From assembly GCA_032622095.1 (NCBI GenBank), contig CP136066.1:97487319-97551318 (forward strand): 64,000 bases of DNA, read 5' to 3'. The translations under genes were made by a program, and so were the position numbers. Positions 23,588 through 33,480 of the stretch are shown here, one piece after another; the first letter of the stretch is position 1; the number at the start of each line of letters is the position of its first letter. Source of the DNA: Siphonodentalium dalli. Taxonomy: Eukaryota > Mollusca > Scaphopoda > Gadilida > Siphonodentaliidae. The notes under the pieces were generated by a model. That model had not been told where the DNA came from. It was given only the letters and a program-made list of their open reading frames with translations, and ran no database searches.

Positions 23588-23929
23588 GTATGGTTGAGCT
23601 AATGTACATGTACTCTAGGGATCCTAATAAACATACCCCCATGTTTACTATTTTTGTCAAAATAATCACACCATATGTGCAATTTTGTAATTTAGCCGGT
23701 TGCCTGGGAGGCAATTTCCTATAAAAATTGACATAATAGCTTACTTATCATCTTATTGAAAGGGATTCACTTCCAATAGTGTACATCATTTCAATTTTCT
23801 GGTAATATTCTAAACATTGTTACAAGCACGTACTAGTTACCCTGTATGTGTTTATCAGCGACTTTTGCTTAAAATGACAATGAAGTTTTGAGAATATCTT
23901 AATTGTTCATACCCCTACACTCCGCCCCC

Positions 23930-24380
23930 TACTCTTATTATCCCCCGACATTCCGTTGGAGGACAATGGTGTTAATGACCTCGTCCGTCCGTGTGTCCAT
24001 CTGTCCGGAACTTTATACAATCCTCTATTATGTAATTTTCTATTAATTTTTTTTTGAACTTGGCACATATATCAACCAGCATGGGAACCTTCACTAGCGA
24101 TTTTGAGTTCGGTCAGACTCATTTTGTCCGAGTTATTGCATTTTTCGACATAGAATCATACATGGGACGCATCTTTTGTCCGAGTTATATGATGGAGTTA
24201 TGCTTCATTTTCAACTTAGAATTTTCCGATTATTTTGTAGTCCGGATGTTAACTTGAATAGTATTTGACAGAATTCTATGAAAATTGGTATGTAGTCTTT
24301 ATATTTGAAAGTCCCGATCAAGTTCGAATTTGTGTTCGGTCCGACATTTCTAATGGAGTTATGCCCCTTATTTAACTTAC
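23930..24380 (+). mobile_element. Helentron-like repeat, 3' end missing
   Basis: Starts tattatcccccgacattccg, CCGTCCG run, then cttggcacatatatcaacca, catgggaaccttcac and gagttattgcatttttcgac. No 3' hairpin seen. Confidence 0.6.
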
Positions 24381-24628
24381 TATAGGTCTTCCATAATTAA
24401 ACTAAAAGGCCACTAGGCCACATATCACCCATATAAGGTATCATTATTCTGCCACCTTATTTGGACAAGTGCCGATGTATGGCCAAGTAGTCTTTTGTTT
24501 CAATTATGGACAGATTTATTGTGATGTGAATACAGATTTTATTTTTAAAACTAAAACATTTGTTAATGGTGGAGATCTGATACCCTGAATACATACACAC
24601 ACATTTGTCTGTTAAACGTTTTTTTCAG

Positions 24629-24857
24629 GATGTTTCAAATGGCGACCTTGACACAATAAAACAAGTATTGACAGAGATGAAGTTAATGCTGAATTCTCCC
24701 ATCAAGAAGTTCGACGTCAACAAATTAGGCCCATTCTTCCAAATGCAGCGATCGTCGGTCGTCATGTCTTCTCAGCTGCTCACGGTAGTCAATACAGATG
24801 ATCTGACTCTTCCAGAGGTTGATTTGCCCAGCACATTCACCAAAGTCATGGGAAAAG
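24629..24857 (+). CDS. SAMD4: SAMD4/Smaug exon e (post-SAM / PHAT-like region)
   Basis: Acceptor tttttttcag, donor gaaaag|gttaga (weak +4/+5), phase 0 in, phase 1 out. It encodes 76 residues: a helix (DLDTIKQVLTEMKLML), a more variable linker, and a conserved end DLPSTFTKVMGK. The human protein has DLPGQFTRVMGK at the same point before the next exon. The family has a pseudo-HEAT (PHAT) domain here. With intron retention the frame stops at TAG five bases past the border. Confidence 0.93.
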
Positions 24858-24882
24858 GTTAGAAAGCAGTCGAAACCTGCAA

Positions 24883-25030
24883 GATAGATATATCAGATTT
24901 ATGGAGGTACTCAGTATGAGTGTTCATTGCTTCAATGTGCGTGAACAAATTCTCAGTTCTTATCAAAATGGCCATGTATCAATCGTAATGTACATTGAGA
25001 TGTCCCTTAACTCAGATCAAGTTTGAAATT
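24883..25030 (+). repeat. ~130-bp direct repeat, copy 1
   Basis: Matches 25270-25395: atcagatttatggagg, then tcagtatgagtgttcattgc, then cattgagatgt. The copies flank the tRNA-like segment at 25035-25130. Confidence 0.75.
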
Positions 25031-25034
25031 CGGT

Positions 25035-25130
25035 CCCCGCCTATGTCGGGGTTTGAACCTGCACCAATCTGGTCTTGCCCAGACTATGATGATGTTGTAT
25101 CTGCGACTTAACCAAATTGGCTATTGGGAC
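25035..25130 (-). repeat. tRNA-like sequence, possible SINE head
   Basis: On the minus strand there is a B-box-like ggttcaaaccccg (25047-25059) and an A-box-like tagccaatttggttaa (25108-25123) in the right order for a Pol III internal promoter. The spacing is long for most tRNAs and no clean cloverleaf is evident, so a tRNA-derived SINE or pseudo-tRNA is more likely than an active tRNA. Confidence 0.45.
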
Positions 25131-25269
25131 ATCCTTAAAATGAAGCCATTTCACCGAGAGCTGAGCAGTGTACCACTCTGAACATGGCCATGGGTTTGAT
25201 GGTTCTATCATTATATTGGAACGGTATGAAGCACTTTTGTATCTGTGACAATACAATTACTGCTACTGG

Positions 25270-25395
25270 CATATAGATCTATCAGATTTATGGAGGCAAT
25301 GACTCAGTATGAGTGTTCATTGCTTCAATGCGCGTAAACAAATTCTCATTTTTCATCGGAATGGCACATTGAGATGTTCCGCAACTCAGATCAAT
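25270..25395 (+). repeat. ~130-bp direct repeat, copy 2
   Basis: Second copy of the repeat at 24883-25030. Confidence 0.75.
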
Positions 25396-25424
25396 ATTGA
25401 AACAACATTGTATAGTTATACATA

Positions 25425-25716
25425 CAGTAATGCCCTAAATAGTCGACTCCTTAACCACAGCAGAATTATGGGTAATTTTGCAGGATTTTGTCGGAAATAT
25501 GGCTTATTGCCATTCATCGGAAAGCTCTCAGTGAATGGCAACAAGCCATATTTCTGACTTGGCTGCTATGGTTGGAAATATGGCTTATTGCCATTCATCG
25601 GAAAGCTCTCATTGAGAGCTTTCCGATGAATGGCAACAAGCCATATTTCCGACTAAATCCTGAAAAGTTACCCATAATTCTGCTGTGGTTAAGGAGTCGA
25701 TTATTTAGGGCATTAC
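25425..25716. mobile_element. TA-flanked palindromic MITE (CAGTAATG), copy 2, with internal duplication
   Basis: TA at 25423-25424, ends cagtaatgccc and gggcattac. An extra segment (25548-25620) repeats the inner ggaaatatggcttattgcca arm, making it ~80 bp longer than other copies. Confidence 0.82.
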
Positions 25717-25820
25717 ATATAATCTTTGAAGGTTTGCATATAGATTTAATTGTGTCTACATTGGCTGCCATGGTCAGTCAATTCTGAGGAAATACAGAAG
25801 TTGTTATTTCTCTTTGACAG

Positions 25821-25909
25821 TTTGCACACAGATTTTAGTTGCGTCTAAGTTAGATAATGACTGCCCAGGATTATATCTACAGCTGATTGAGAAGTGTCTC
25901 AACCATGAG
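25821..25909 (+). CDS. SAMD4: SAMD4/Smaug exon f
   Basis: Acceptor tctttgacag, donor catgag|gtgagt, phase 1 in and phase 0 out. The split codon gives Val, then CTQILVASK, then YLQLIEKCLNHE. The human sequence at this point reads VCTQLLVSR and YLQLIDKCLIHE, so this is a clear match. It is too short for simple open-frame detection. Confidence 0.94.
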
Positions 25910-26072
25910 GTGAGTATCATTCAGGACTCAAAATGTACACCTGTCCATCTGTCACTGACAGGTCATTGTTTCGAGTGACAAGTATAATTTTGTGCTACCT
26001 GTCACCCATGACAGGTGAGCCTGGTCTGCACTCTGCTGGGAAGTTACCCAGATGTAGAATAACATCTACTTA

Positions 26073-26850
26073 GGCCAAAAAAGACATATACCTGTGTTTA
26101 GGGTTTCCCTACCTACCCTAGAAAAAGTGCCTACCCAAAACTGTTTATTGGACTGGACAAAGTTATATTTTTTTCTTCAGTGGGAACGGCATCGAAAGGT
26201 ATCTTACCCATTTTCAAACCTCTCCTATAATTTGTATAAAAATGTTTAGAAGTTTATTAGTCTAATGCTCTGACTAATTCAAGATAACAATATTTAGTAT
26301 TGAACCTTTCAATTAACCCTTTACCCAACAGAAGGGCCCTGTGCCAATGCATTCTCTTATATATGCGAGTCGACCATAGGTCGCCTCGCATATATAAGAG
26401 AATGCATTGGCTTAACACATTAAAAATTATAAAATTGTTAAAGAATGTAAGAAAAAATGGTAAAAAGTGTTTAAAAAAGATTTTGTTTAGGCCAATGCAT
26501 TCTCTTATATATGCGAGGCGACCTATGGTCGACTCGCATATATAAGAGAATGCATTGGCACAGGGCATAACTGTAACCATCACAATGTGGTCAATGAGCC
26601 GTTTCCAATGATATCCATATTTGTATGGTTTTATTGAGACAGACCCAAAATAATTTAGGCTGTTGCAGCTTTATTTGGCCGGTTTTGGCCGGTTTGTTGG
26701 GTAAAGGGTTAATCTGAATTGTGAAGCTTTCTAGATTGAATTGTCAATGACCCAATGGAATGAAGAATAAAAATATTTGGGGAAAAAAAAAACAATTCCC
26801 TACCTACCTACCCTAACTATTATAGACCATGTATCTCTAAACACAGGTAT
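26073..26850. mobile_element. Harbinger-like element, right end degraded; host of a TTAA MITE
   Basis: TTA then ggccaaaaaagacatatacc; right side ctaaacacaggtattatttt without the final GGCC. Its body (26130-26312 plus 26713-26800) is the inverse of 30570-30843, apart from the inserted MITE at 26317-26708. Confidence 0.75.
26317..26708. mobile_element. TTAA-flanked twin-hairpin MITE (CCCTTTACCC type), copy 1
   Basis: TTAA at 26313-26316 and 26709-26712, ends ccctttacccaacag and ttgttgggtaaaggg. Two 66-bp hairpins at ~26343-26412 and ~26491-26560. The homologous host copy has a single TTAA at 30661-30664, which is the empty site. Confidence 0.93.
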
Positions 26851-26888
26851 TATTTTTAGTTTGAGATATCTATTTAGTCTGAGTTTAA

Positions 26889-27495
26889 CCCTTTGAACCC
26901 TGATGCCCTGAACGTTCAATGATGCCCTCCCGAGGCAACTGACGTTATATAATGTTTCTGATGACTTAACACTTAATGCTCTTTCCTGGGCATCACGCGC
27001 ATGACTATACAACAAACTACTAATATGTGCTAACTGAACTAGTGTGTGATGAAATATGTCACAAGGTATTTCGGCGAGACAGTCTATTCGACTTTCAGTA
27101 TATATACATGAATATTAAATTGTGGCTCCCTTTGATCATGCTATTTATTACAAAATTCTTCTCTCCTTTGCCAATGATAAAGGATAAGCATTTCTCAAAC
27201 TCGCAATCTGCATCTGCGCATACGCGAAGAAACAGACCACCACAACCCATGTCACCAATTTTGCTGCTAAAGTCAGAGGGATGAACATACATGTGACTCA
27301 TTAGTGCAAAGTAGAAGCAAAATAATAGTTAATGTGTGCTTTGATTGCGATATTTCTATATGACGGAAATCTTCTCATTTGCCGACGATAAAAAACTTTG
27401 AAGAAACAGACCCTCTGTCACCAGTTCATCTGCCGAAGTGACAGGGGTAAACATGTGACTCATGTGTGCAATGTAGAAGTACAATACGTCATTTG
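26889..27495 (+). mobile_element. TTAA MITE (CCCTTTGAACCC type), 3' truncated
   Basis: TTAA at 26885-26888. About 500 bp align with the inverse of 32520-33095. Two sub-repeats inside share gaagaaacagacc, cccatgtcacc-like and gtgcaaagtagaag segments. Confidence 0.78.
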
Positions 27496-27499
27496 TTGA

Positions 27500-27650
27500 A
27501 CTTATTATCTGAACATTTCCCACCAATTAATAGAAATGCTTCTGCATTTATCTCTCTGTCTTCTGCTTATATTACCTGACTACCCCTCCAAACCACTCCA
27601 AAGTATATTTTTATAACTGACGGGACAATCCATTTGGTGTAGAAATGGCT
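27500..27650 (+). mobile_element. GTTCAACAAA-type MITE, partial
   Basis: tttgttgaacttattatctg through acgggacaatccatttgg; the right terminal TTAA is degraded to ctaa. It ends ~45 bases before exon g. Confidence 0.7.
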
Positions 27651-27695
27651 AATGATTCCGAAAATATATTACAAACCCTGTGAATAATTTTTCAG

Positions 27696-27802
27696 GCTTT
27701 TACTGAAAAGCAGAGGAAGTTGGTGATGTCATGGAAGCAGCAGATTCTTCAAATATGGCAGCCACCTTATAAGTACGGTCCAGATGGCAAACCACGCAAG
27801 GG
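27696..27802 (+). CDS. SAMD4: SAMD4/Smaug exon g
   Basis: Acceptor aatttttcag, donor gcaagg|gtacgt, phase 0 in, phase 2 out. It encodes AFTEKQRKLVMSWKQQI, aligning with the family block AFTETQKKRLLSWKQQ, then a less conserved PPYKYGPDGKPRK tail. It lies between a GTTCAACAAA-type MITE (27500-27650) and a long foldback element in the following intron. Confidence 0.94.
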
Positions 27803-27887
27803 GTACGTAACGCCTCGATTATATAAATCTATGATTTGCCTTCTCTCTATCCAAGTCTGGAAATAGAGTTGTCTTTCACCATTGCCA

Positions 27888-28425
27888 GTACGTTAGACAT
27901 AGATATTGCCATGAATATCTACTCTGGCTTTCGCCCGTAGAGATCATATTCCACCAGTACAAAACCTGGGAAATTTTTGACAGGGAACCTTATAAAGTCG
28001 AAAACATAACGCGGGGAATATATTTCTTAGTTATTATATGTTCCTTAAATAGTGTAGGTGAAGGTCTCAACACGAAATTTCACGATTTAAGTGACTTTGT
28101 GAGCGATTATGGTTTGCATTTCTTACAATTATGGAATTTCTCATGGGTAATCAATCCAATGTTTATTGCTATATCGGCTCACAAAAGTCACAGAAAAGCA
28201 TGCAATTTCGAGTTAGGACCTTTACCTACAGCGAACTACATTATTAAGGAACAGATAATAACTAAGAAATATATTCTCCGTGGTATATTTTCAATTTTGT
28301 AAGTTTCCCTGTCAAAACCTCAAAAAGTTCCAAGGTGTTGTACTGTTGGAATATAATCTCTACAGGCATTATCCAGAGTAGAGATTCATGGCATGATCTA
28401 CGTTAGACAATGATATGAAGACCCA
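27888..28425. mobile_element. Foldback element with ~200-bp arms
   Basis: gccatgaatatctactctgg at the left is the inverse of ccagagtagagattcatggc at the right; the arms continue inward through gagatcatattcca / ggaatataatctctac, gggaaatttttgacagggaa / ttccctgtcaaaacc and gtgtaggtgaaggtc / ggacctttacctaca. Confidence 0.78.
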
Positions 28426-28429
28426 ATAA

Positions 28430-29013
28430 TATTATTTGTGTTTTTTTGGAGGTGAACTGACATTTGAACACTTTGTTGAAATTGATAACACTGCAAACTT
28501 GTCAATTTGATCTCTTGCCTAGGTACAGTGTAAATACCTATTACTCCATGTGATTTCTGTCTGGTGACCCTTAGCTACTCCAGCAACATTGTAGAGTTGG
28601 TATAGGAAAGTAATGGTGCGTTCTGTGTGAAAAATAGTAATATTTGTTACCATCCTGACTAGTATTGATTTGGTCAATTTTTGGAAATTTTGTAGTCAGC
28701 CATCTTGGATTTTCAGGGTCAAGAGCCACTTGAAGGCCAATCTTATTATATAATACTATAGAAAATATCAGAAATGATACTTGGGATCCATATTATGTCA
28801 AATAAATTTATTATTAGGTGCCAATATCCATAGAAAAGGGCTAAACCCCAAAATTGGGTTTCAGCCTTCAGGCCCCTAAAAAATGTTAACTTTGGCCTCA
28901 TATATCAAAAATCAGACAGGACCACTTAAATCCTCATAAAAAAGTACTCTGGAATCAGTATCAAACAGAGCGTAGTCCACTTTTTATAAAAGTTGTGAGA
29001 CCAACATATTTCT
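28430..29013. other. Intron sequence, no recognised element
   Basis: Contains gccatcttggattttc (28690-28705), also seen in the satellite units at 55-60 kb, but no repeat unit is complete here. Confidence 0.45.
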
Positions 29014-29017
29014 TTAA

Positions 29018-29495
29018 TCCTTCCATGACCTGACATGACTGGAGCTTCCTGAAATTTTGCGAAAACCCTATGCCGATGCATTCTTATATGCGAGTCTCCC
29101 ATAGGGAGCCTCGCAGATATAAGAGAATACATTGGCATAACAATATTAACATTGACCTTGTAAGCCAATGTGTTCTTTTATATATGCAAGGCTCCCTGTG
29201 GGAGATTCAGATATATTAAGGAATGCACTGGCACAGAATCTTTAAAGGCCCATTTAATTTTCGAGTCATTCCCCTTCCAATAGTGAAACTTGAGCACAGA
29301 ACACAAGTCGATATCTCAACAAAAACAACATGCTCACAGTTTGTTACACAGAATAACTTGATAATACAATGTTTTAGAGCTTCCGCTTTCAAATGGTATA
29401 TAATACGGCATATATTTTATATAAAATTATCTGGTGGTTCGAAAATTAAGTGGGCCTTTAATGCTGCACCAGCGCACCTTCTGTCATGAAAGGGA
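29018..29495. mobile_element. Twin-hairpin MITE (CCCTTCCATGAC type), interrupted
   Basis: TTAA at 29014-29017, right end gtcatgaaaggga then ttag. Two hairpins (~29070-29140, ~29162-29232). The AGGCCC element at 29246-29457 sits in its internal TTAA. Confidence 0.85.
29246..29457. mobile_element. TTAA-flanked AGGCCC MITE, short copy, nested
   Basis: 212 bp, ends aggcccatttaattttcga and inverse, TTAA at 29242-29245 and 29458-29461. The host family has one TTAA here in intact copies (ggatctttaatgctgcacc at ~50748). Confidence 0.93.
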
Positions 29496-29551
29496 TTAGT
29501 GATGCATGCTTGTAGATTGTAACTCATTCATCTTTATATTTTTTTTTCCAG

Positions 29552-29771
29552 AAATTGGAGTAACCAAAATCCAATGTCTTTCTCCTTTGGCAAAACTGGA
29601 GGTCAGAAACAGACTCGAGTGCCCCCTCCTCAGTATGTGCTGCCCAACTGGTCGACGGGGATGAAGGTCCCAGTGACGGCTACTGCATCCGGTGGCAGCA
29701 TTCCAATGACGAGAAACTACAACTCAAATTTCACGTCATTACTCTCAAGATCTGCTATGCCTGACATGGCT
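29552..29771 (+). CDS. SAMD4: SAMD4/Smaug exon h (low-complexity C-terminal region)
   Basis: Acceptor tttttttccag, donor catggct|gtaagc, phase 2 in, phase 0 out. The split codon gives Gly followed by NWSNQNPMSFSFGK. The exon codes 73 residues rich in Gly, Pro, Ser and Thr, with PPPQYVLPNW resembling the QYQIPSR stretch of vertebrate SAMD4. It is weakly conserved in sequence but right in position, and it joins cleanly by phase. Confidence 0.88.
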
Positions 29772-29810
29772 GTAAGCTTCATTTTAAATATTCTATTTGG
29801 ATGTTTAATA

Positions 29811-30843
29811 GGCCAAAAAAATAATACCTTTGTTTGGGTTAATTGGTCTAAAATAATTAGGGTAGGTAGGGCCAAAAAAAAAAAGTGTTTTGGTTCTCGG
29901 GCAATTTTTTTTTCAAATCAATGAGGGAGGGAGGGTTTTATTTTTATTTTTTATTTTTTTCTGCGCATAGTAAGCATGGACAAAGATACCTTCCTCTGTC
30001 TAGAAAAATAACCAGAAAGGTAGAGGGAACTGTTATGCATATAAACTCATTTAGTCTTTATATAAAAATGACATTGTACTACCAGTGTATGACTTGGATT
30101 ACCTAACAATATATAATTCCCCTGACATTAACTACCATACTGTTATTGTTGTCTAAAAACTGATACCTCCCCATTCTAATATGTGATCCTGAATTTAGTC
30201 CTGTGCCTTTCAATTGTATAAAGTTACAATTAGTGTAAGTTGTTCACAATGACTAATTGTAAGAAGAGCATGAGGATCAGATAATCATTTTCTTAATTGT
30301 AGTCATCTACTTCATGTTGTAAGCCTGCAAGTCACTTTTTAACACATTACATGTTAGAGCGCAATGCACACTAATATTCAACACATATCTGCTATGGACA
30401 TGTTGATAAAATCCAAAAAAAAAAAAAAGATTTTTTTTTTTTTTGAAATTTATTTTTTCGTAAGTTTTTTTGTCATAACATCAGGCATATAATAAAAAGG
30501 CCTAATGCGGCCCTTTTTATTCAATGCGGCGGGGCCTGAGAACCAAAACCTTTTTTTTTTTTGGCCTAGGTAGGGAATTTTATTTTTTTTTCTCAAATTT
30601 TTTTATTCTGAATTCCATTGGGTCATTGACAATTCAATCTAAAAAGTTTCACAATTCAGATTAATTGAAATGTTCAATACTAAATATTGTTATCTTGAAT
30701 TAGTCAGAGCAGTAGACTAATAAAACTTCTAAATGTTTTTTAGGAGAGGTTTGAAAATGGGTAAGATACCTTTCAATGCCCTTCCCACTGAACAAAAAAC
30801 AAATAATCTGTGTCTACAGTCAATAAAAGGTTTTGGGTAGGCC
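29811..30843. mobile_element. Harbinger-like element, host of a second Harbinger-like element
   Basis: Left end ggccaaaaaaataatacc. The body, 29811-29869 plus 30567-30843, is homologous in inverse orientation to 26100-26850. It ends truncated at gttttgggtaggcc. Confidence 0.75.
29870..30566. mobile_element. Harbinger-like MITE, nested, TAG duplication
   Basis: Ends GGCCAAAAAAAAAAAGTG / CCTTTTTTTTTTTTGGCC with ttttggttctc / gagaaccaaaa inside; TAG on both sides (29867-29869, 30567-30569). The relative at ~26800-26816 has an uninterrupted ctacctaccta. Confidence 0.82.
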
Positions 30844-30938
30844 AACAAGTAATAACCAACAGAATGAAAGAGCAGCAAAGTTTATTTTGATACTCTACTA
30901 TAGTGTTCTTTAGGTTCTCTGTTGTTTTTATTTTTCAG

Positions 30939-31002
30939 TCAGCAAAGCAGTCTGTGTTCAAAGCCCAGTCTTTCCCACTTCGGTCATCAGTGTCTGCACA
31001 TT
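30939..31002 (+). CDS. SAMD4: SAMD4/Smaug exon i
   Basis: Acceptor tatttttcag, donor gcacatt|gtaagt, phase 0 in, phase 1 out. It encodes SAKQSVFKAQSFPLRSSVSAH, comparable to the vertebrate VQRTRSLPVHTS segment near the C terminus. It is short and supported mainly by splice borders, phase and position. Confidence 0.85.
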
Positions 31003-31844
31003 GTAAGTACTTACTATATAGACATATATGAACGTCCCTCATAAGTAGTATCTGTAGGGCCCTGTGAATACCACCTTTTTACTCAAATCAAATTTCGAAT
31101 CAGCTACCCGTTAAGAAAATCAAGTAAAATATTTCATAGTTTTGGAACCTGCAATATATTACAAAGACCATTACTACGTATATAGTTCTCCAGTTTCTGC
31201 TTTTATAACTAAATTATCTGTTTAAAAAAAACACATCGTTGCTATGTGATCGGTGAATAAACTGAGGATATTATTTCAGCAAATAAACTTCTAACGCAAA
31301 CATATATAAAGTTAGTAAGTTGTTAAAGAACTGTGTATTTCGCGCATCTTATTATGGTAAACTTAAACTTCCGAATGACATCACAAAATGGAATTCCATC
31401 GTCCGTTGATTTATGATAAAAGGTGGAATTTCGGAATTGGAGATGGACTATTGCAGTTAATGGCTTCCTTTAAGTTGAGTCTGGCATTTGGTTGGAAGGA
31501 TTTGTCGCACATTACCACATACCAAAAATTGTCAGAATCCATCAATAAACGGCTTTGTTATATAGGTTTGTTGCCGCTTACCAACCGTCCCTCACCATTC
31601 CATAGTCGAGTTTTGATAGAAATATGAATGTAATCGGTTGACGTTTGTTCAAGTTATCGTGCTAACAGTCCTAAAATTGCTAAAAATAGACGAACTAAGG
31701 GCTGTAACTCCGATAAAAAGATTGGACAAATCTGATTTTCGAATTCGTTCGAGATATTGTTGTGAAAGATCCATATAACAAATATGACTTATGTTCACGT
31801 TATCGCGCAAAGAGACATCAATTCGTCTCAGTTGTCTATTGACC
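31003..31844. other. Intron sequence, no recognised element
   Basis: Unique-looking sequence; a 79-codon frame at 31388-31627 is unassigned. Confidence 0.5.
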
Positions 31845-32005
31845 ATTTCTTTATTAAATGGATTCTTCCGTCAGTTATAAAAGTATGCATTGCAATGATC
31901 TATTATTCAGCTGGATTAATGTTCAGGAAATATAAGCAGACGACAGATAATACAAATGCAGTGGGATTTCTAATCTTTAGTGGGAAATCTTTATATGTTT
32001 ATTAA

Positions 32006-32388
32006 CCCTTTACCCAACAGAACGGCCCTGTGCCAATGCATTCTCTTATATATGCGAGTCGACCATAGGTCGCCTCGCATATATAAGAGAATGCATTGGC
32101 TTAACACATTAAAAATTATAAAATTGTTAAAGAATGTAAGAAAAAATGGTAAAAAGTGTTAAAAAAAAGATTTTTTTTAGGCCAATGCATTCTCTTATAT
32201 ATGCGAGGCGACCTATGGTCGACTCGCATATATAAGAGAATGCATTGGCACAGGGCATAACTGTAACCATCACAATGTGGTCAATGAGCCGATTCCAATG
32301 ATATCCATATTTGTATGGTTTTATTGAGACAGACCCAAGATATTTTAGGCTGTTGAAGCTTTATTTGGCCGGTTTGTTGGGTAAAGGG
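32006..32388. mobile_element. TTAA twin-hairpin MITE (CCCTTTACCC type), copy 2
   Basis: TTAA at 32002-32005 and 32389-32392. Nearly identical to 26317-26708 over its length; differences are a ~9-base deletion near the right end and scattered substitutions. Confidence 0.93.
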
Positions 32389-32392
32389 TTAA

Positions 32393-33095
32393 CCCTTTGA
32401 ACCCGAGAGACCGCAATACCGGTCCAATCCTTATATTCCTGGAGACCGCAATACCGGTCCGGAAATCATACGATATTTGACACGAAATTACTGAACAATA
32501 AACGCACATATCAACTAGAGTTGAACTTCTACTTTGCACACATGCGTCACATGTTTACCCGTGTGACTTTGACAGACAAACTGATGGCAGAGGGTCTGTT
32601 TCTTCGCGCATGCGAAGATGCCTATTTAGAGAAGAAAAAAACATTGGGAATGTATTTGTTACAAATTTGGTGATCAGAGCACAAATTAATTAGTATAAAT
32701 GCTTCTACTTTGCACGAGTGAGTCACACGTATGTTCATACCTCTGATTTTAGCAGCCAACTCGGTGACAGGGGGGGGGTGTTTCTTCACTCATGCACAGA
32801 GGTGCATTTTGAGAAACGCCTTTTATCGTAGGGAAAGGATAAGAATTTTGTAATAAATATATAGCGCAACCAAAGGGAGCTGCAATATAATCTACATGTA
32901 TATTGAACGTTGAATAGACTGTCTCATTGATATACCTTGACATATTTCACCAACACTAGTTCAGTTAGCATAGTAGATTGCCATATAGTTGTGCTTGTAT
33001 ACATACATCCCAGTTAAGAGCATTACGTCGTTGGAAACGCTATATAACGTCAGGCGGCTCGTGTGTGGACTATTTAATGGTCAGGGGTCAAAGGG
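32393..33095 (-). mobile_element. TTAA MITE (CCCTTTGAACCC type), complete copy
   Basis: Ends ccctttgaacccgag and ccctgacc-inverse (ggtcaggggtcaaaggg), TTAA at 32389-32392 and 33096-33099. The left end holds a duplicated gaccgcaataccggtcc. Inverse of the truncated copy at 26889. Confidence 0.85.
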
Positions 33096-33288
33096 TTAAG
33101 GTTTGTTGAACTTATTTTCTGACCATTTCCTGAGGGAACTACACGTCAATAAGTATTTAGTAAATAAAGAGTTAATATCTGTTTGAGATGCAATCCAAAT
33201 CATTAGTATGATCTTCATCTTTTAGATGATTACATTGTGGAGAATCTGGCTATAAATAATCAGCAATTGCCTGTTTTGTTTATTTCAG

Positions 33289-33369
33289 CCTCTGAAAATG
33301 ATACAGAAATTAATGCACAGCTGGACATTTTATCAAGAAATGTGACTGAATATGCTTTAAGTCCTTTAG
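33289..33369 (+). CDS. SAMD4: SAMD4/Smaug exon j (conserved C-terminal helix)
   Basis: Acceptor gtttatttcag, donor cttta g|gtatga, phase 1 in and out. It encodes ENDTEINAQLDILSRNVTEYAL, matching the family C-terminal block DINNRLESLCLSMTEHAL. The donor lies within the first of three 48-base direct repeats (33348-33480). If the intron is retained the frame continues 36 codons, through a second copy of the EYALS segment, to TGA at 33468. Confidence 0.92.
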
Positions 33370-33480
33370 GTATGATTCTATCACATTGTATTGCAGAATA
33401 TGCCCTCAGTGCTCTGAATATGACCCTATCACAGAAATGTGCCGACACCATATTCTCAGTGAAACTATGATTCTATCAAA
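33348..33480 (+). repeat. 48-bp tandem triplication over the exon j donor
   Basis: Units start at 33348 (gaatatgctttaagtc), 33396 (gaatatgccctcagtg) and 33444 (gacaccatattctcagtg); each is followed ~20 bases later by atgattctatca or a variant. Unit 1 includes the end of exon j and the splice donor; units 2 and 3 lack the GT. Confidence 0.85.

Larger units (their letters stand above)
31845..33140. mobile_element. GTTCAACAAA-type MITE (inverse) apparently holding two tandem TTAA MITEs
   Basis: Host parts: 31845-32001 (ttcttccgtcagttataaaa ... ataagcagacgacagataat) and 33100-33140 (tttgttgaacttattttctg). Between them are two TTAA elements that share one TTAA. The host assignment of the right part is less sure. 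Confidence 0.6.

Noticed and set aside
26341-26412. tatataag motifs as TATA-box promoters
   Set aside because: They are part of a symmetrical transposon hairpin present on both strands, with no downstream gene.
26341-26560. Hairpins read as miRNA precursors
   Set aside because: The stems are nearly perfect, occur in ~26 copies and are tied to MITEs. Small-RNA production is possible, but no conserved miRNA is recognised.
33237-33470. 77-codon frame starting upstream of exon j as an independent gene
   Set aside because: It is exon j read through its acceptor and donor; the conserved part begins after the acceptor at 33288.
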